DNA from: Desulfovibrionales bacterium
GTDB taxonomy: Bacteria > Desulfobacterota > Desulfovibrionia > Desulfovibrionales > Desulfonatronaceae
NCBI GenBank assembly: GCA_007693505.1
Contig: REDL01000111.1
Span: 1 to 46,714 of the forward strand
Length of the DNA: 46,714 nt
Direction: 5' to 3'
Below are positions 1 to 9,104 of this stretch, one piece after another. Position 1 is the stretch's first letter. The number at the start of each line of letters is the position of its first letter. Made by a program: the position numbers and the translations under genes. The notes beneath the pieces were generated by a model that saw nothing but the letters and a program-made list of their open reading frames with translations, was not told the DNA's origin and searched no databases.

Positions 1-55
1 GATGGGTGATGGTCTCAACGGTCTTGTAGGCTGGTTCGGTTTTCTTTTTGGGCAT
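1..55 (-). CDS. Start of a DNA methyltransferase (Mod-like), cut by the window edge
   Basis: The first 18 codons of a minus-strand gene are visible, reading MPKKKTEPAYKTVETITH from an ATG at 55-53. This N-terminus resembles Type III-like site-specific DNA methyltransferases, which often begin with a short lysine-rich stretch before the threonine-rich segment. The position downstream of a restriction helicase-nuclease gene on the same strand supports a modification-subunit role: it would methylate adenine or cytosine in the recognition site and protect host DNA. No catalytic motif lies inside the window, so the call rests mostly on context and on the N-terminal resemblance. Confidence 0.5.
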   Translation of the reverse strand, partial: MPKKKTEPAYKTVETITH

Positions 56-92
56 TTATCCTTTCCTCGAAAGATATTCCCTGGCTGTGCAA

Positions 93-422
93 TCAACTGT
101 CGAGATGCCGCTCAATATCCATGCTGTCATGCAGTATGCGTAGGACGTCGATGACGCGCCCATTGCCGGGGCGAAAAACAATAACGTGTCGTCCGCGTCG
201 TCCCTGGCGTGCGACATGCAGCAGCGACACGCCTGGCTGAATGTCGTCCCGACGTCTGGCCCCGATGATACCCGTCCCATCGAACAAGGCCTCCAGGGCC
301 ATGGTCAGGGTTTCGGCATACATCACTGCCTGGCGGGAACCAAAGTGTTCCACGGTCCAGGCGATGATTTCGGCCATGTCCTGATCCGCCTTCTGAGCGA
401 GGCGGAGTGTCCAGCGCGCCAT
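93..422 (-). CDS. parE: ParE/RelE-family toxin
   Basis: A 109-residue basic protein of the RelE/ParE fold. It has the usual N-terminal amphipathic helices (WTLRLAQKADQDMAEIIAWT), a central RQAVMYAETL helix and a C-terminal beta strand with GRHVIVFRPGNGRVIDVLRIL. Family members act on gyrase or on ribosome-bound mRNA, and the sequence alone does not say which. Its ATG overlaps the stop codon of the upstream antitoxin gene by one base (TGATG), so the pair is translationally coupled. It lies between the restriction gene and the putative methyltransferase, all on the minus strand. The product is slightly longer than most ParE proteins but shows no sign of damage. Confidence 0.85.
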   Translation of the reverse strand: MARWTLRLAQKADQDMAEIIAWTVEHFGSRQAVMYAETLTMALEALFDGTGIIGARRRDDIQPGVSLLHVARQGRRGRHVIVFRPGNGRVIDVLRILHDSMDIERHLDS

Positions 423-703
423 CAGGATGTGTCTTCAGTCCGTGCGATGACTTCGCCGATGTGGGCTCGTAAACTGTCGGCGGAAGAAAATGACGTGAAG
501 CGTCCGGATTCGATATCGGCAACGCCAACGGCTACGGCTTCACGGAGCACCTGGAAGCGCAAAACCTGCTCCTGTTCTCGCTGTTCAACCAGGCGCAGGC
601 CGTCTCGCAACACCTCGCTGGCGTTTTGATAACGGCCCGAGGTGACGAGGGCTTCCACGAACTGGGTTTGATGCTCCGTCAGGACAACATTCCGTGTCGG
701 CAT
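422..703 (-). CDS. parD: ParD-family antitoxin
   Basis: A 93-residue ParD/CopG-type antitoxin. The N-terminal 45 residues form a ribbon-helix-helix DNA-binding unit (NVVLTEHQTQFVEALV, then ASEVLRDGLRLVEQRE). The charged C-terminal half would wrap around and neutralise the toxin. A clear ribosome-binding site, GGAGG, lies 7 bases upstream of the ATG at 703. ParD proteins normally repress their own promoter, so the 78-bp gap between this gene and the restriction gene is the likely operator region. The toxin follows with a one-base overlap. Confidence 0.87.
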   Translation of the reverse strand: MPTRNVVLTEHQTQFVEALVTSGRYQNASEVLRDGLRLVEQREQEQVLRFQVLREAVAVGVADIESGRFTSFSSADSLRAHIGEVIARTEDTS

Positions 704-781
704 GGCAATCCTCCGAAAAAGTTATTGGCATATACTGCCAAGACGCCGATAAAAAAACAACCGCAACCCACCAGCCACAAA

Positions 782-3700
782 TCACTGCCCACCAATTGCA
801 GCCGCAACCATCGCATTGAACCGCTCCCGTACCTTGGCCTCAAAATCCGTTTCGATCCGGTAGACCTCGGTGAACTCGACGCAGGCCCAGCGGCCAAAGC
901 GGCCGTCGTTGTTCACGCCGGGCACCCAGAAGGTGTCCAGGGCCAGCTTCTTGTCCTTGGCATCTTCCCCGCGGCGGCCCTTGATCTCCACGATCAGGTG
1001 CAGCGGGTCGTCTCGACCGTCGTTTCGGCCGTCGTCCACCAGGACGATGAAGTCGGGCCGGTACCGGTGGGCCGTCGCGCCTTTGCGGTACGGCACCTCG
1101 AAGCCCAGGTTGTGGTTCTTGACGTAGGCCCGGACCTGGGGGTGTTCCTCCGCCACCCGGCAGAACTCCGCCTCCCAATCGCTGTCCAGGATCACCCAGT
1201 TCACGTGGCAGCGCCGGGCGTCGGTCTGCCAGCGGTCACGTTTGGAGGTGTTGAAATTGACGTGCAGGGTGGAGCCGATGGGCGTGAACGGGTCCAGCGT
1301 GACCTTGATCGGGCGGTCGCCGATGTGGGCCAAGGTGATGGCCGCGGTGATCCGCTCGCAGGCCATGTCCGCCAATTCCTGATACATCAACTGGCCTGGA
1401 TAGGTACCGCCGGAGCAGTTCAGGCAGGTGTCCAGCCACTGCTTGGCAATGCGCTTGAGTTGGCCGAAAAGGTAGAGCTTGGGCTGTTCGTCCGGGTCGC
1501 GCCATTTGGTCTCCACCAGGCGCTGGGTGAGATGATAGAGCAGGGTGGAACGACGCATGTCCTGGAGGTGTTCCAGGGTCAGATTCACGCCTTCGCCGAT
1601 GATGCCCTGGTTCTTGGTAATGGATGGGCCGACCAGTTCCGGGGTCAGCTCCAGGATGGAGTCGTCGGTGAAATGTGCGGTCAGGCGCTCTTCGGGAAGT
1701 TCGATGCGGTAACCCTGGACGCGGGGGAAGCGGATCTCCAGATGATCGCGGTCCGGTTTGACGGCCTTGACCTGGATGGTTTCCCGAGGCGGCTGGGGCG
1801 GGGCAATGACCGGCTTGGCCGTGAAGTCGAAGGGGATGCCCAGGACGTCGGCGTATTCGACATTGAACAGGCCCTGTTCGTTGAGGTCGTAGGACTGACG
1901 GCGCAGGGCGCGGCCAATGACCTGCTCGCACAGCAGTTGTGTGCCAAAGGCCCGCACGCCCAGGACATGGGTCACGGTGTTGGCGTCCCAGCCCTCGGTA
2001 AGCATGGACACGGAGACAACGCAGCGGATGCTTTCCCCCAGGCTGCCCTGCTTGCCCACGGTGTTCATCACCTCGCGAAGCAGCTCCTGGTCCGTGATGT
2101 TCTCGCCCTGCTGGCGGTCCCCGGTGCGCTCGACGATCTCCCGGCGGTAGCGTTCGATGGCGTCCGCGGCCATGGTCCGGAAATTGGCGTCCAGGGCGTC
2201 ACCGGATTCCAGTTGTTCGCTGTCGATGAGCAGCGTGTTCGGTCTGGCCAGGGGATTGTTGTACTCGTCGAAGTTGCGGAACAGCTCGAACCTGCCGTTG
2301 ACCAGGGTCTCGCTGCCGTCCTTGTTCTGGCGATAGAATCCGGAAATGAAGTCGTAGACCAGCTTGGAGGCCGAGGTGTTGTTGCAAACCACGATGAAGC
2401 AGGGCGGGGTCGCGATGCCGTCCCGGTGCCAGAGATCGAAGGTCTTGGCGTAGTGGCCGTACAGGGCTTCCAGGGCGGTTTGCAACTCCACGGGGAGGCT
2501 CAGCGGGTCCAGGGAGGCCGCCTTGCCCCGGCCCTTCTTGGGCATGCGCTTGCGGATGTGCTCCCAGAGGTTGCGAAACTTGGGCATGTCGTCGCCGGAG
2601 ACGTTCCCGGCCAGATTGTCCGCCACGGGCACGCGGGGGAGCTTGACGATGCCGCACTCGATGGCGTCCATCAGGGAGAAGTCGCTCATGGTCCAGGGGA
2701 AAAGCGTCCCCTCGGCATAGCCGGAACCACTCAAGAAGAACGGTGTGGCCGAGAGATCCACGACCCGGGTCAAACCCAGCTTGCGGTTCACGGCCTCGAT
2801 CCCGGAAATCCAGACCCGCGCGGCCTCGTTGTTCTTTTTGGCCTCTTCCTTGTCCTCGCCCTTGAGATCGTCCACCGTCTCACCGTCGGGTTCCGCATCC
2901 GTCTCGCGGGGCTTTTCCCGGTAGCAGTGGTGGGCCTCGTCGTTGATGACCATGACCTGCTTCATGCCCATCAGTTCCGGCATGACCCGCTGGATCATCT
3001 GCCCTTCAGACTCCAGGGTGCTCAAGGCCTCGCCCCGGCCCTGGAGCAGGGAGCGTCCGCCCTTGGACAGGTCCAGGCGCTCGCGCAACTTGAAGGCGTG
3101 GTAGTTGGTGATAACGATCTTGGCCCGGTGCAGGTCTTCCAGCATGTCCTGGGGGACCAGCTCCCGGTTGGCGTAGTAGCTGTCCATGTCCGTGGGATGC
3201 AGGACGCGCAGCCGATCCCGGATGGTGATCCCCGGCGTGACCACCAGAAAGCCTCTGGTGAAGCGCTTGCTGCCGGGGCGACGCACGGCGTTGATGGTCT
3301 GCCAGGCGATGATCATGGCCATGACCGTGGTCTTGCCCGCGCCGGTGGCCATCTTCAGGGCCAGACGAAGCAGCTCCGGGTTGGCCTCGGTACTGGCCCG
3401 CTCCAGGTAATCCAGGATGGCCTTGCTCGTCTTGCCCAGGGTCGGGGCAACCTCGGTCAGCCAGATAATGGTCTCCACCGCCTCCACCTGGCAGAAGAAA
3501 GGCCGGATGCTGCTGTAGTCGTGATGCCGCCAGTGCTCCAATAACCGAGCCGTCTCCGGCGTCACCCGCCACTGGCTCCGATCTGGTATTTTGCGCCACG
3601 GGTCCACATGCTCACGCACCAGGTTGATCATAGCAGTGGTGCTGTACTGCTGCTTCTCCGAGGACAGCCCCAGCCCCTCGTCAAGGATGAAGCTGCGCTG

Positions 3701-3901
3701 GTCGGCCTTCATCCGCCCTGTTTTTTGGCCGGTATCCTTCCCGCGTTTCTTGGCCTTGGGAATCGGCGTAACAAAGTCCGCCCTGCGGCGGTACGTAATG
3801 ATCCGCTGGGTCGGTTGACCGTCCTTGTCCAACTCCCAGTGCTGGGCAGGATATTCGTAAGGGGAGTTGAGGATCGGTTGTTCGAAGAATTTGTTGTTCA
3901 T
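782..3901 (-). CDS. Type III-like restriction enzyme: DEAD/DEAH helicase with C-terminal nuclease (BPTD_3080-like)
   Basis: A 1039-residue restriction subunit. Residues about 180-390 carry superfamily 2 helicase motifs: Walker A ATGAGKTT at 185-192, DEAH at 321-324 and SAT at 384-386. A motif VI-like QVIGRALRR lies in the second RecA lobe. The C-terminus has a PD-(D/E)XK nuclease signature, PDF at 949 and EIKG near 972. Such enzymes translocate on or signal along DNA and cut unmodified sites together with a methyltransferase, whose start may be the partial gene at the window edge. The N-terminus (MNNKFFEQPILNSPYEYPAQ) matches the family I know as BPTD_3080-like. The frame is intact. Long open frames on the opposite strand here are antisense shadows. 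Confidence 0.88.
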   Translation of the reverse strand: MNNKFFEQPILNSPYEYPAQHWELDKDGQPTQRIITYRRRADFVTPIPKAKKRGKDTGQKTGRMKADQRSFILDEGLGLSSEKQQYSTTAMINLVREHVDPWRKIPDRSQWRVTPETARLLEHWRHHDYSSIRPFFCQVEAVETIIWLTEVAPTLGKTSKAILDYLERASTEANPELLRLALKMATGAGKTTVMAMIIAWQTINAVRRPGSKRFTRGFLVVTPGITIRDRLRVLHPTDMDSYYANRELVPQDMLEDLHRAKIVITNYHAFKLRERLDLSKGGRSLLQGRGEALSTLESEGQMIQRVMPELMGMKQVMVINDEAHHCYREKPRETDAEPDGETVDDLKGEDKEEAKKNNEAARVWISGIEAVNRKLGLTRVVDLSATPFFLSGSGYAEGTLFPWTMSDFSLMDAIECGIVKLPRVPVADNLAGNVSGDDMPKFRNLWEHIRKRMPKKGRGKAASLDPLSLPVELQTALEALYGHYAKTFDLWHRDGIATPPCFIVVCNNTSASKLVYDFISGFYRQNKDGSETLVNGRFELFRNFDEYNNPLARPNTLLIDSEQLESGDALDANFRTMAADAIERYRREIVERTGDRQQGENITDQELLREVMNTVGKQGSLGESIRCVVSVSMLTEGWDANTVTHVLGVRAFGTQLLCEQVIGRALRRQSYDLNEQGLFNVEYADVLGIPFDFTAKPVIAPPQPPRETIQVKAVKPDRDHLEIRFPRVQGYRIELPEERLTAHFTDDSILELTPELVGPSITKNQGIIGEGVNLTLEHLQDMRRSTLLYHLTQRLVETKWRDPDEQPKLYLFGQLKRIAKQWLDTCLNCSGGTYPGQLMYQELADMACERITAAITLAHIGDRPIKVTLDPFTPIGSTLHVNFNTSKRDRWQTDARRCHVNWVILDSDWEAEFCRVAEEHPQVRAYVKNHNLGFEVPYRKGATAHRYRPDFIVLVDDGRNDGRDDPLHLIVEIKGRRGEDAKDKKLALDTFWVPGVNNDGRFGRWACVEFTEVYRIETDFEAKVRERFNAMVAAAIGGQ

Positions 3902-3982
3902 ATGGGCGAGGTTTCCGTTAGATTTGCGTCATGTTATTCGTGCAAAAAATTCAGAATAAACAGACACTGATTTATTGACGTT

Positions 3983-4103
3983 ACTGCAGAAAGTCGCAAA
4001 ACCTTGAAATTCGTCATTCCGGCGAAAGCCGGAATCCAGTCTTTCCAAGGTGTTGAGCAAAATCACATCACACCTTTTCGCGGGAAAAGGGACTTTTTGC
4101 AGT
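3983..4103. repeat. Palindromic repeat element (MITE-like) containing a REP-type core
   Basis: Outer inverted ends are ACTGCAGAAAGTC at 3983-3995 and GACTTTTTGCAGT at 4091-4103, matching with one mismatch. Inside sits a smaller palindrome, CATTCCGGCGAAAGCCGGAATCC, at about 4015-4037, with the shared core GTCATTCCGGCG also seen at 7211. It lies between the restriction gene and the hybrid kinase in otherwise gene-free DNA. Elements of this shape are non-autonomous repeats found in many bacterial genomes. Confidence 0.65.
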
Positions 4104-4111
4104 GACCTCAT

Positions 4112-4219
4112 TTATTGCTGAATCCCGGCCTTCTTCCAGGGCCTTGCGGCGGCGTACTGCTTGCGGGTGATGCCGAGAATGGCCCAGGGTTTTTCGGGAG
4201 GGGATTCAGGGTTGGGCAT
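4112..4219 (-). CDS. Possible 35-residue small protein
   Basis: An ATG at 4219 opens a 35-codon frame ending in TAA at 4112-4114. It starts MPNPESPPEKPWAILGI and has a basic second half (TRKQYAAARPWKK). The composition is proline-rich then lysine/arginine/tryptophan-rich, and looks more like protein than random sequence. No good ribosome-binding site precedes the ATG, and an in-frame stop lies one codon upstream of it. It may be a small protein or the surviving tail of a lost gene. I do not recognise a family. Confidence 0.25.
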   Translation of the reverse strand: MPNPESPPEKPWAILGITRKQYAAARPWKKAGIQQ

Positions 4220-4267
4220 GGGGCTATGGTCAAAGGTTTGCCGTCCCTGGCGCTTATCTCGGTGCGG

Positions 4268-7021
4268 TTATGCCTTCGCCTTGGAAACCACCCGTTCCAG
4301 CACCTTCGCCAAATCCTCCATCTTTACCGGCTTGCCCAGGTAGTCGTCCATCCCGGCAGCCAGGAACTTCTCCCGGTCCCCAAGCATGGCATAGGCCGTC
4401 AGGGCGATGATGGGAATTCTGGGATGCTGGGATGCTGGAATGCTGGAATTCTTCTCATCCTCTAACCTTCTAATCTCCTGCGTCGCTTCCACCCCGTTCA
4501 GTACCGGCATCTGTACGTCCATCAGGATTACGTCGAAGTCCTGTGCCGCGAGCAAGTCCAGAACCTGTTGCCCGTCCTCAGCCAGGGTCACGGCGTGTCC
4601 GGCCTTTTCCAAGAGCTTTGTCGTGGGAAATGAGCTTGACGGTTCATCCTCGGCCAGGAGGATGCGCAGGCTCTGTTTGGCTTCGGTCGGCCGCCTTGGT
4701 CCTTGTTCAACGGCAATGCTCACTCCATCGGGCAGTTTGAAGGGCAGGAGCACTTGCACGGTGGTCCCTTCGCCGAGAGTGCTCACCACGGAGATTCTCC
4801 CGTCCATCAGGTCCACGAGTCGTTTGACGATGGAAAGACCCAGCCCAGCGCCTTGATATGATCGGGTGTAGGTGCCGTCCACCTGGACAAACGGCTTGAA
4901 CAAGTCATCCAGCTTGTCCTCGGGAATCCCGATGCCGGTATCCGATACGGTAAACAGGATAAGACAGGAGCCGGAATCTTTTGAAGCCATAAGGGTCATT
5001 TCGGCTTTGACGCTGCCTTTGTTGGTGAATTTCAAGGCATTGCCTATGAGGTTGAACAGAATCTGTCTAACCCGCGTTTCGTCGCCAATAATCCGAGGCG
5101 AAATGTTCGGATCAATGAAGAATTCCAAGTGGATTCCCTTTTCCCTGGCCGTAACCTGCAATAAGTCAGTTACGGAATCCGCAAGCTCCTTGAAAGCAAA
5201 CTCGGTTTCGTGAAGCATCATTTTGCCCGCTTCGATCCTTGACAAGTCAAGGATGTCGGAGAGCAGCCTAGTCAGACGATTGGCCGAGGAAGCGCATAAA
5301 TTCACATACTGCCGTTGTTCTGTATCCAGAACCGTGCTGTCCAAAAGCTGCAACATTCCCATGATCCCGTTGAGAGGGGTCCGGATCTCATGACTCATGT
5401 TGGCCAGAAACTCGGATTTCGCCTCGTTGGCGGCCTCGGCCTGCTTCTTGGCCTCGAGCAGAGCCTGTTCGATCATTTTACGTTCCGTGATAACCTCGGT
5501 GTAAATGATTATCCCCCCTACGGCCCCATCCTGCTCATACCAGGGCCGACACTCCCAGCGAGTCCATTCCACACTTCCGTCAGCACGATGAAATGGATCA
5601 TCATTGGCACTGACCACCTCTCCGGCGAGAGCCTTTTGATGAACATCTTTCCATTTTTGCGGCAAATCGGGAAACACCTCGTAGTGATGCTTTCCAATGA
5701 TATCCTTGTCCTGGATCCCGTATTCCTGAAGGTAACGCTGGCTGACGTATAGGTACTCCAATTCACGGTTGTGGACAGCTACGGAACTGCGCATGTTTTC
5801 CACGATGTAGCTGAACAAATTTCGTGAATGGACCAAGGCGGAATCTGCCCGTCGGCGCTGCGTGATATCGCGGCAAACACAGAATATGAGTTTTTTTCCG
5901 GCGATCATTGCACCGTTGGTGCTGATTTCAACGTCATAAAGGGTCGCATCCTTGCGACGATGGCGTGTCTCAAAATGGTCGCCTTGTTCATCAGCAGCAC
6001 GAAGCAATTCTTGAAGCCTTTCTTGATCGGTCTCTGCTTCCCAATCCGATACATGGAGAAGGAGGACCTCTTCTCGGGAGTAGCCGATCATTTCAGCAAA
6101 TCGTTTGTTTGCTTCATGAACACTTCCATCTTCGTTCAGAACAACGATTCCATCACGGGACTGGTCAACCAGAATGCGTCTTCGAACGACCTCTTCCTGC
6201 AGCGTTTCTTCCGCCTGTTTCAGTTGGGTAATATCCAAAGCAAAGCCTATCGTTCCAGATATCTCTCCATTGTCGTCAAATACCGGGTATTTTTCCGTCA
6301 GGCTCCATCCCCGCTTTCCATTTGCCTTCTGGTGACGCTCAATAATACCCTTTTTGGCCTGTCCACTGGCCATGACGGCCTGATCGTCTTGAATGAAGAA
6401 ATCCGCTATATCGGAAGGATGGATGTCATGATCTTTTTTGCCAACCACATATTGCTCATTGCATCCGACAACGACGCAAAATGCCTTGTTTGCCAATACA
6501 TACCGACCATCACGGTTTTTTTTCCAGATCATGGCTGGTACCATATCCATGAGTGTTTTCAATTCATCATGAACAGGATTCGATGCCATGTGTTTTTCAT
6601 CCTGGATCTGATCCACCTGCCCTTGAAGGTCTCTTTCCATGGTAAAGCCCTGATAGGCAACGATCCCGCCGGCATTATCCCTGACTGTGCGAGCGCTTGT
6701 GGCCCCCCAGAAGATTGTACCATCTTTACGACGAAAGCGGCATTCGTGGCTGGTTATTTCGCCTTGTCTTTCCAGGATACGGGTAAATGTTTCCCCATCT
6801 TTCTGATCCGCATAGACTTGGCTGGCGATATCATTGATCGCGCCAAGCATGTCATCTGGCGACGAATACCCATACATCCTGGCCATGGTCGGATTGACGC
6901 TGAGGTATCGTCCTTCCGGCGTGGACGTGAAGATGCCGATGGGCGCGTTCATCAGGATGTCGTGGGTGGCATCAAAGACTGCTTGATAAGGGGCTGAGTT
7001 CTGATGTTGCTTCTGGGCCAT
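4268..7021 (-). CDS. Cytoplasmic hybrid histidine kinase with four PAS domains
   Basis: A 917-residue sensor kinase with no membrane segment. PAS-like domains lie at about residues 13-130, 150-270, 278-390 and 397-515. The phosphoacceptor helix has [10 protein letters not shown] with His at 544, the ATP-binding domain has the N box around 657-665 and DTGIG at 694, and a receiver domain covers 784-912 with Asp at 835 and Lys at 897. A PAS stack like this usually senses redox, oxygen or small ligands, but no cofactor-binding residues can be assigned here. The receiver has an extra segment (residues 855-870) encoded by an 8-nt tandem repeat. It stands alone on the minus strand with gene-free DNA on both sides, so its output partner is not evident. 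Confidence 0.92.
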   Translation of the reverse strand: MAQKQHQNSAPYQAVFDATHDILMNAPIGIFTSTPEGRYLSVNPTMARMYGYSSPDDMLGAINDIASQVYADQKDGETFTRILERQGEITSHECRFRRKDGTIFWGATSARTVRDNAGGIVAYQGFTMERDLQGQVDQIQDEKHMASNPVHDELKTLMDMVPAMIWKKNRDGRYVLANKAFCVVVGCNEQYVVGKKDHDIHPSDIADFFIQDDQAVMASGQAKKGIIERHQKANGKRGWSLTEKYPVFDDNGEISGTIGFALDITQLKQAEETLQEEVVRRRILVDQSRDGIVVLNEDGSVHEANKRFAEMIGYSREEVLLLHVSDWEAETDQERLQELLRAADEQGDHFETRHRRKDATLYDVEISTNGAMIAGKKLIFCVCRDITQRRRADSALVHSRNLFSYIVENMRSSVAVHNRELEYLYVSQRYLQEYGIQDKDIIGKHHYEVFPDLPQKWKDVHQKALAGEVVSANDDPFHRADGSVEWTRWECRPWYEQDGAVGGIIIYTEVITERKMIEQALLEAKKQAEAANEAKSEFLANMSHEIRTPLNGIMGMLQLLDSTVLDTEQRQYVNLCASSANRLTRLLSDILDLSRIEAGKMMLHETEFAFKELADSVTDLLQVTAREKGIHLEFFIDPNISPRIIGDETRVRQILFNLIGNALKFTNKGSVKAEMTLMASKDSGSCLILFTVSDTGIGIPEDKLDDLFKPFVQVDGTYTRSYQGAGLGLSIVKRLVDLMDGRISVVSTLGEGTTVQVLLPFKLPDGVSIAVEQGPRRPTEAKQSLRILLAEDEPSSSFPTTKLLEKAGHAVTLAEDGQQVLDLLAAQDFDVILMDVQMPVLNGVEATQEIRRLEDEKNSSIPASQHPRIPIIALTAYAMLGDREKFLAAGMDDYLGKPVKMEDLAKVLERVVSKAKA
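4413..4452. repeat. Five-copy imperfect 8-nt tandem repeat inside a kinase gene
   Basis: Five adjacent 8-nt units read GGAATTCT, GGGATGCT, GGGATGCT, GGAATGCT, GGAATTCT. They lie in the receiver-domain coding part of the hybrid kinase. On the coding strand they encode the loop with residues SIPASQHPR, between the phosphoacceptor aspartate and the next strand of the fold. Eight is not a multiple of three, so loss or gain of a single unit would shift the reading frame. Confidence 0.75.
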
Positions 7022-7117
7022 GCGAAGCTCCTGGGGCAGTGCGGCGGGGTGGTGAAGGTGTTTGCAAGCAGAGCAGATTAAGGGCAGCTGACTGTCGATT
7101 TTCAGCGCCTAAAAGCA

Positions 7118-7290
7118 TACGAATTAGTATCTATTCAGCAAATCCGCCAAAAAGATCTGGATACCGGCGTTCGTCGGTATGACTGATGCAGATGCAGCTT
7201 GCCTCGATAAGTCATTCCGGCGAACGCCGGAATCCAGTGCAGGTGAATGACCATCCGCCGGATGAACTGAATAGTTACACGAATTATTCA
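7118..7290. repeat. Inverted pair of REP-type palindromes within a larger inverted repeat
   Basis: Two copies of a palindromic unit face each other. One reads ATACCGGCGTTCGTCGGTAT at about 7161-7180, in inverted orientation. The other reads GTCATTCCGGCGAACGCCGG at 7211-7230 and is followed by AATCCAGT. Outer flanks are also loosely inverted: GAATTAGTATCTATTCAG near 7119-7136 and CTGAATAGTTACACGAATT near 7267-7285. This fills much of the gap downstream of UmuC and upstream of the PAS kinase. The unit is related to the core of the repeat at 3983-4103. Confidence 0.6.
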
Positions 7291-7412
7291 TTTTGCGATT
7301 ATTTCCCTCCCCTTTCCCCATTCCTTGCTACAAGGTCAAGCCCAGGTTTCGACCTAAGTCCTTAACCGGGAAAGCCCTCAGCATTTAAGGACTTCCCCGG
7401 CCAGCTTATCAC

Positions 7413-7512
7413 CTACGCCGCCTTCCGGTAATTCTCCAAGGCCGCAAAATAATCCGTTAATTGTTTGAGCATCTTCGCATCCCGTTTGCACCGGCTGAGC
7501 GTGATGAACTGA
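7413..7512 (-). pseudogene. C-terminal fragment of an unidentified gene, cut by an IS3-type end
   Basis: Reading the minus strand into a TAG at 7415-7413 gives a protein-like tail, ITLSRCKRDAKMLKQLTDYF followed by AALENYRKAA. It is basic and helix-forming. The frame runs straight into the 60-bp IS3-type end starting at 7513, so the upstream part of the gene is missing. An AT-rich inverted repeat (AAGTCCTTAA at 7356-7365 with TTAAGGACTT at 7385-7394) lies just downstream and could be an old terminator or repeat. I cannot name the family. Confidence 0.4.
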
Positions 7513-7572
7513 AGTGGTCCCCAAAAATTGGACAGCCTGTTAAGGTGGAGTCCACGACACGGGAGGGACCAT
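7513..7572 (+). mobile_element. Isolated left end of an IS3-family element
   Basis: These 60 bases match the reverse complement of 42519-42578 at 57 of 60 positions by direct comparison. The latter is the terminal repeat and leader up to the orfA start codon of the IS3-family remnant at 42 kb. Here the match stops exactly after the position of the orfA ATG, and the next bases belong to the end of umuC. Only the end of the element survives, so the rest was deleted, probably together with the upstream part of the gene fragment at 7413-7512. Confidence 0.8.
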
Positions 7573-7575
7573 TCA

Positions 7576-8856
7576 TCAGCTCAAGACTTTCGCCAACTCC
7601 TTCCAGTGCGTCGTGTACCTCGGGCTCAGATGCGCCTGTCGCATTACCCAGCGCTGTCCTGTCCCTTCCGCTGCCACGCGCATGGTCATGGCTCCCCACT
7701 TGGTGTTGATCTGATCCATGGCATCCATCAGGGCTTTGTTGGGTACTCGGTCCGTGGGCGATGGTTCAAATAGGTTCAGCCTTCGCCCATGCTCCTGCTC
7801 GATTCCGAAAACCATCACCCCGGCCTTGCGGTACTCGAAGCCCGGCTTGCATATCAGTTCCAGCACCCTCTGGGCCGACCTGATCAGGTCCGGCGTGTGA
7901 CTCGAGGGCACGGCCAGGGAGACGGTGGCCGCGTTGCTGTACTGCGGCCTGTCCAGGCGAAAGCGGTCCGTGAGCAGGAACACCTGAAGCTGCCCGGCCA
8001 CGCACCTCTGGCCACGGAGTCGCTCCCCGACTCTGGCGGCATAGCCGCAAACAATTTGCTCAAGCTGCACTTTGTCCATGATCGCCTTGGCGAAGGTCCG
8101 CGAACAGACAATGCTTTTGGGTGTGGTCACGGTCTGGTCCAGGGGGATGCACGGGACGCCCTGAAGCTCCAGCAGGGTGTGCATCCCGTTCACGGTCATC
8201 CGCTTCTTCACCCAGTCTTTTTCCAGCTTGCTGAATTGCAGGGCGTTGCGAATCCCGAACTCGCGCAGCTTTTTGCTGTACTGCCGCCCGATGCCCCAAA
8301 CGTCCTCGATGTCGATCCCGGCCAGAATCTGGTCCGGGTCCGGATAGTCCACAAGACTGAAGCCCCCGCCGTGCTCCGGTTGCTTTTTGGCCACCCGATT
8401 GGCAATCTTGGCCAGGGTTTTGGTTCGGCCAATGCCGATGGAAACCGGAATACCGGTCCATTGCAGGATCGTGGCCCTGATCTTGCGGGTCAGTTCCAGA
8501 GGTTGCTCGTGCATCCGGTCCAGGCGCAGAAATGCCTCGTCAATGGAATAGATTTCCATGTCCGGAGTGAACCGGGAGGCTGTATCCATCACGCGGCGGG
8601 ACATGTCGCCATACAGGGCGAAGTTGGAGGAAAAAACGTGGACGCCATGCTTTCTGAACAGCGGCTGGAACTTGAACGCCGGTGCCCCCATGGGGATACC
8701 CAGGGCCTTGGCCTCGTTGGATCGGGCAATCACGCAGCCGTCGTTGTTGGACAGGACCACAATGGGCTTGCCCCGCAGCTTGGGGTTGAAGGCCCGCTCG
8801 CAGGATGCGTAGAAATTGTTGCAGTCCAGCAGGGCGAAAATGGTCGATGTCGGCAT
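7576..8856 (-). CDS. umuC: UmuC, Y-family translesion DNA polymerase (Pol V catalytic subunit)
   Basis: A 426-residue Y-family polymerase. The catalytic carboxylates are visible: Asp11 in the FALLDCNNFYASCERAFNP palm motif, and Asp106-Glu107 in YSIDEAF. The helix-hairpin-helix (GIDIEDVWGIGRQYSKKL), the little-finger region and a C-terminal tail of the DUF4113 type (ending HWKELAKVLS) follow in the expected order. I chose the ATG at 8856, which has GAGG six bases upstream, over an in-frame TTG two codons earlier. UmuC copies past lesions with UmuD' and RecA. Its partner UmuD lies upstream on the same strand, but about 580 bp containing an RdgC-like remnant separates them, which is unusual for umuDC. 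The 3' end abuts an IS3-type end without damage to the frame. Confidence 0.93.
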   Translation of the reverse strand: MPTSTIFALLDCNNFYASCERAFNPKLRGKPIVVLSNNDGCVIARSNEAKALGIPMGAPAFKFQPLFRKHGVHVFSSNFALYGDMSRRVMDTASRFTPDMEIYSIDEAFLRLDRMHEQPLELTRKIRATILQWTGIPVSIGIGRTKTLAKIANRVAKKQPEHGGGFSLVDYPDPDQILAGIDIEDVWGIGRQYSKKLREFGIRNALQFSKLEKDWVKKRMTVNGMHTLLELQGVPCIPLDQTVTTPKSIVCSRTFAKAIMDKVQLEQIVCGYAARVGERLRGQRCVAGQLQVFLLTDRFRLDRPQYSNAATVSLAVPSSHTPDLIRSAQRVLELICKPGFEYRKAGVMVFGIEQEHGRRLNLFEPSPTDRVPNKALMDAMDQINTKWGAMTMRVAAEGTGQRWVMRQAHLSPRYTTHWKELAKVLS

Positions 8857-9104
8857 ACTCAACCTCGGGTTTCATCCGGCAGCAGGACCGGAACAATGCA
8901 CTCGGGATCGTTGTTCTATGGGTCGTCGGCCCTGGTGCTGACTGGTTGAATACGGGTTGGCGTATCGGCGCAGGGCTGAAGCAAGGCGTCAATCTATCCC
9001 CGGCGGCTCTCCGGCGAAAGCCATATCGAATGATCCTCCGGTCTGATGAACAGCGCCTTACCTTATCCCGAATGCTTGTCTTTGCCTTGCGTACCCGGTG
9101 CCAA

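Noticed and set aside
626-3544. A 972-codon open frame opposite the restriction gene
   Set aside because: It lies in register with the minus-strand gene and is rich in Gly, His, Gln and Val, as antisense shadows are. The minus frame has helicase and nuclease motifs.
5828-6997. A 389-codon plus-strand frame opposite the PAS kinase
   Set aside because: It is a shadow of the PAS-domain coding sequence; the kinase frame has intact motifs from end to end.
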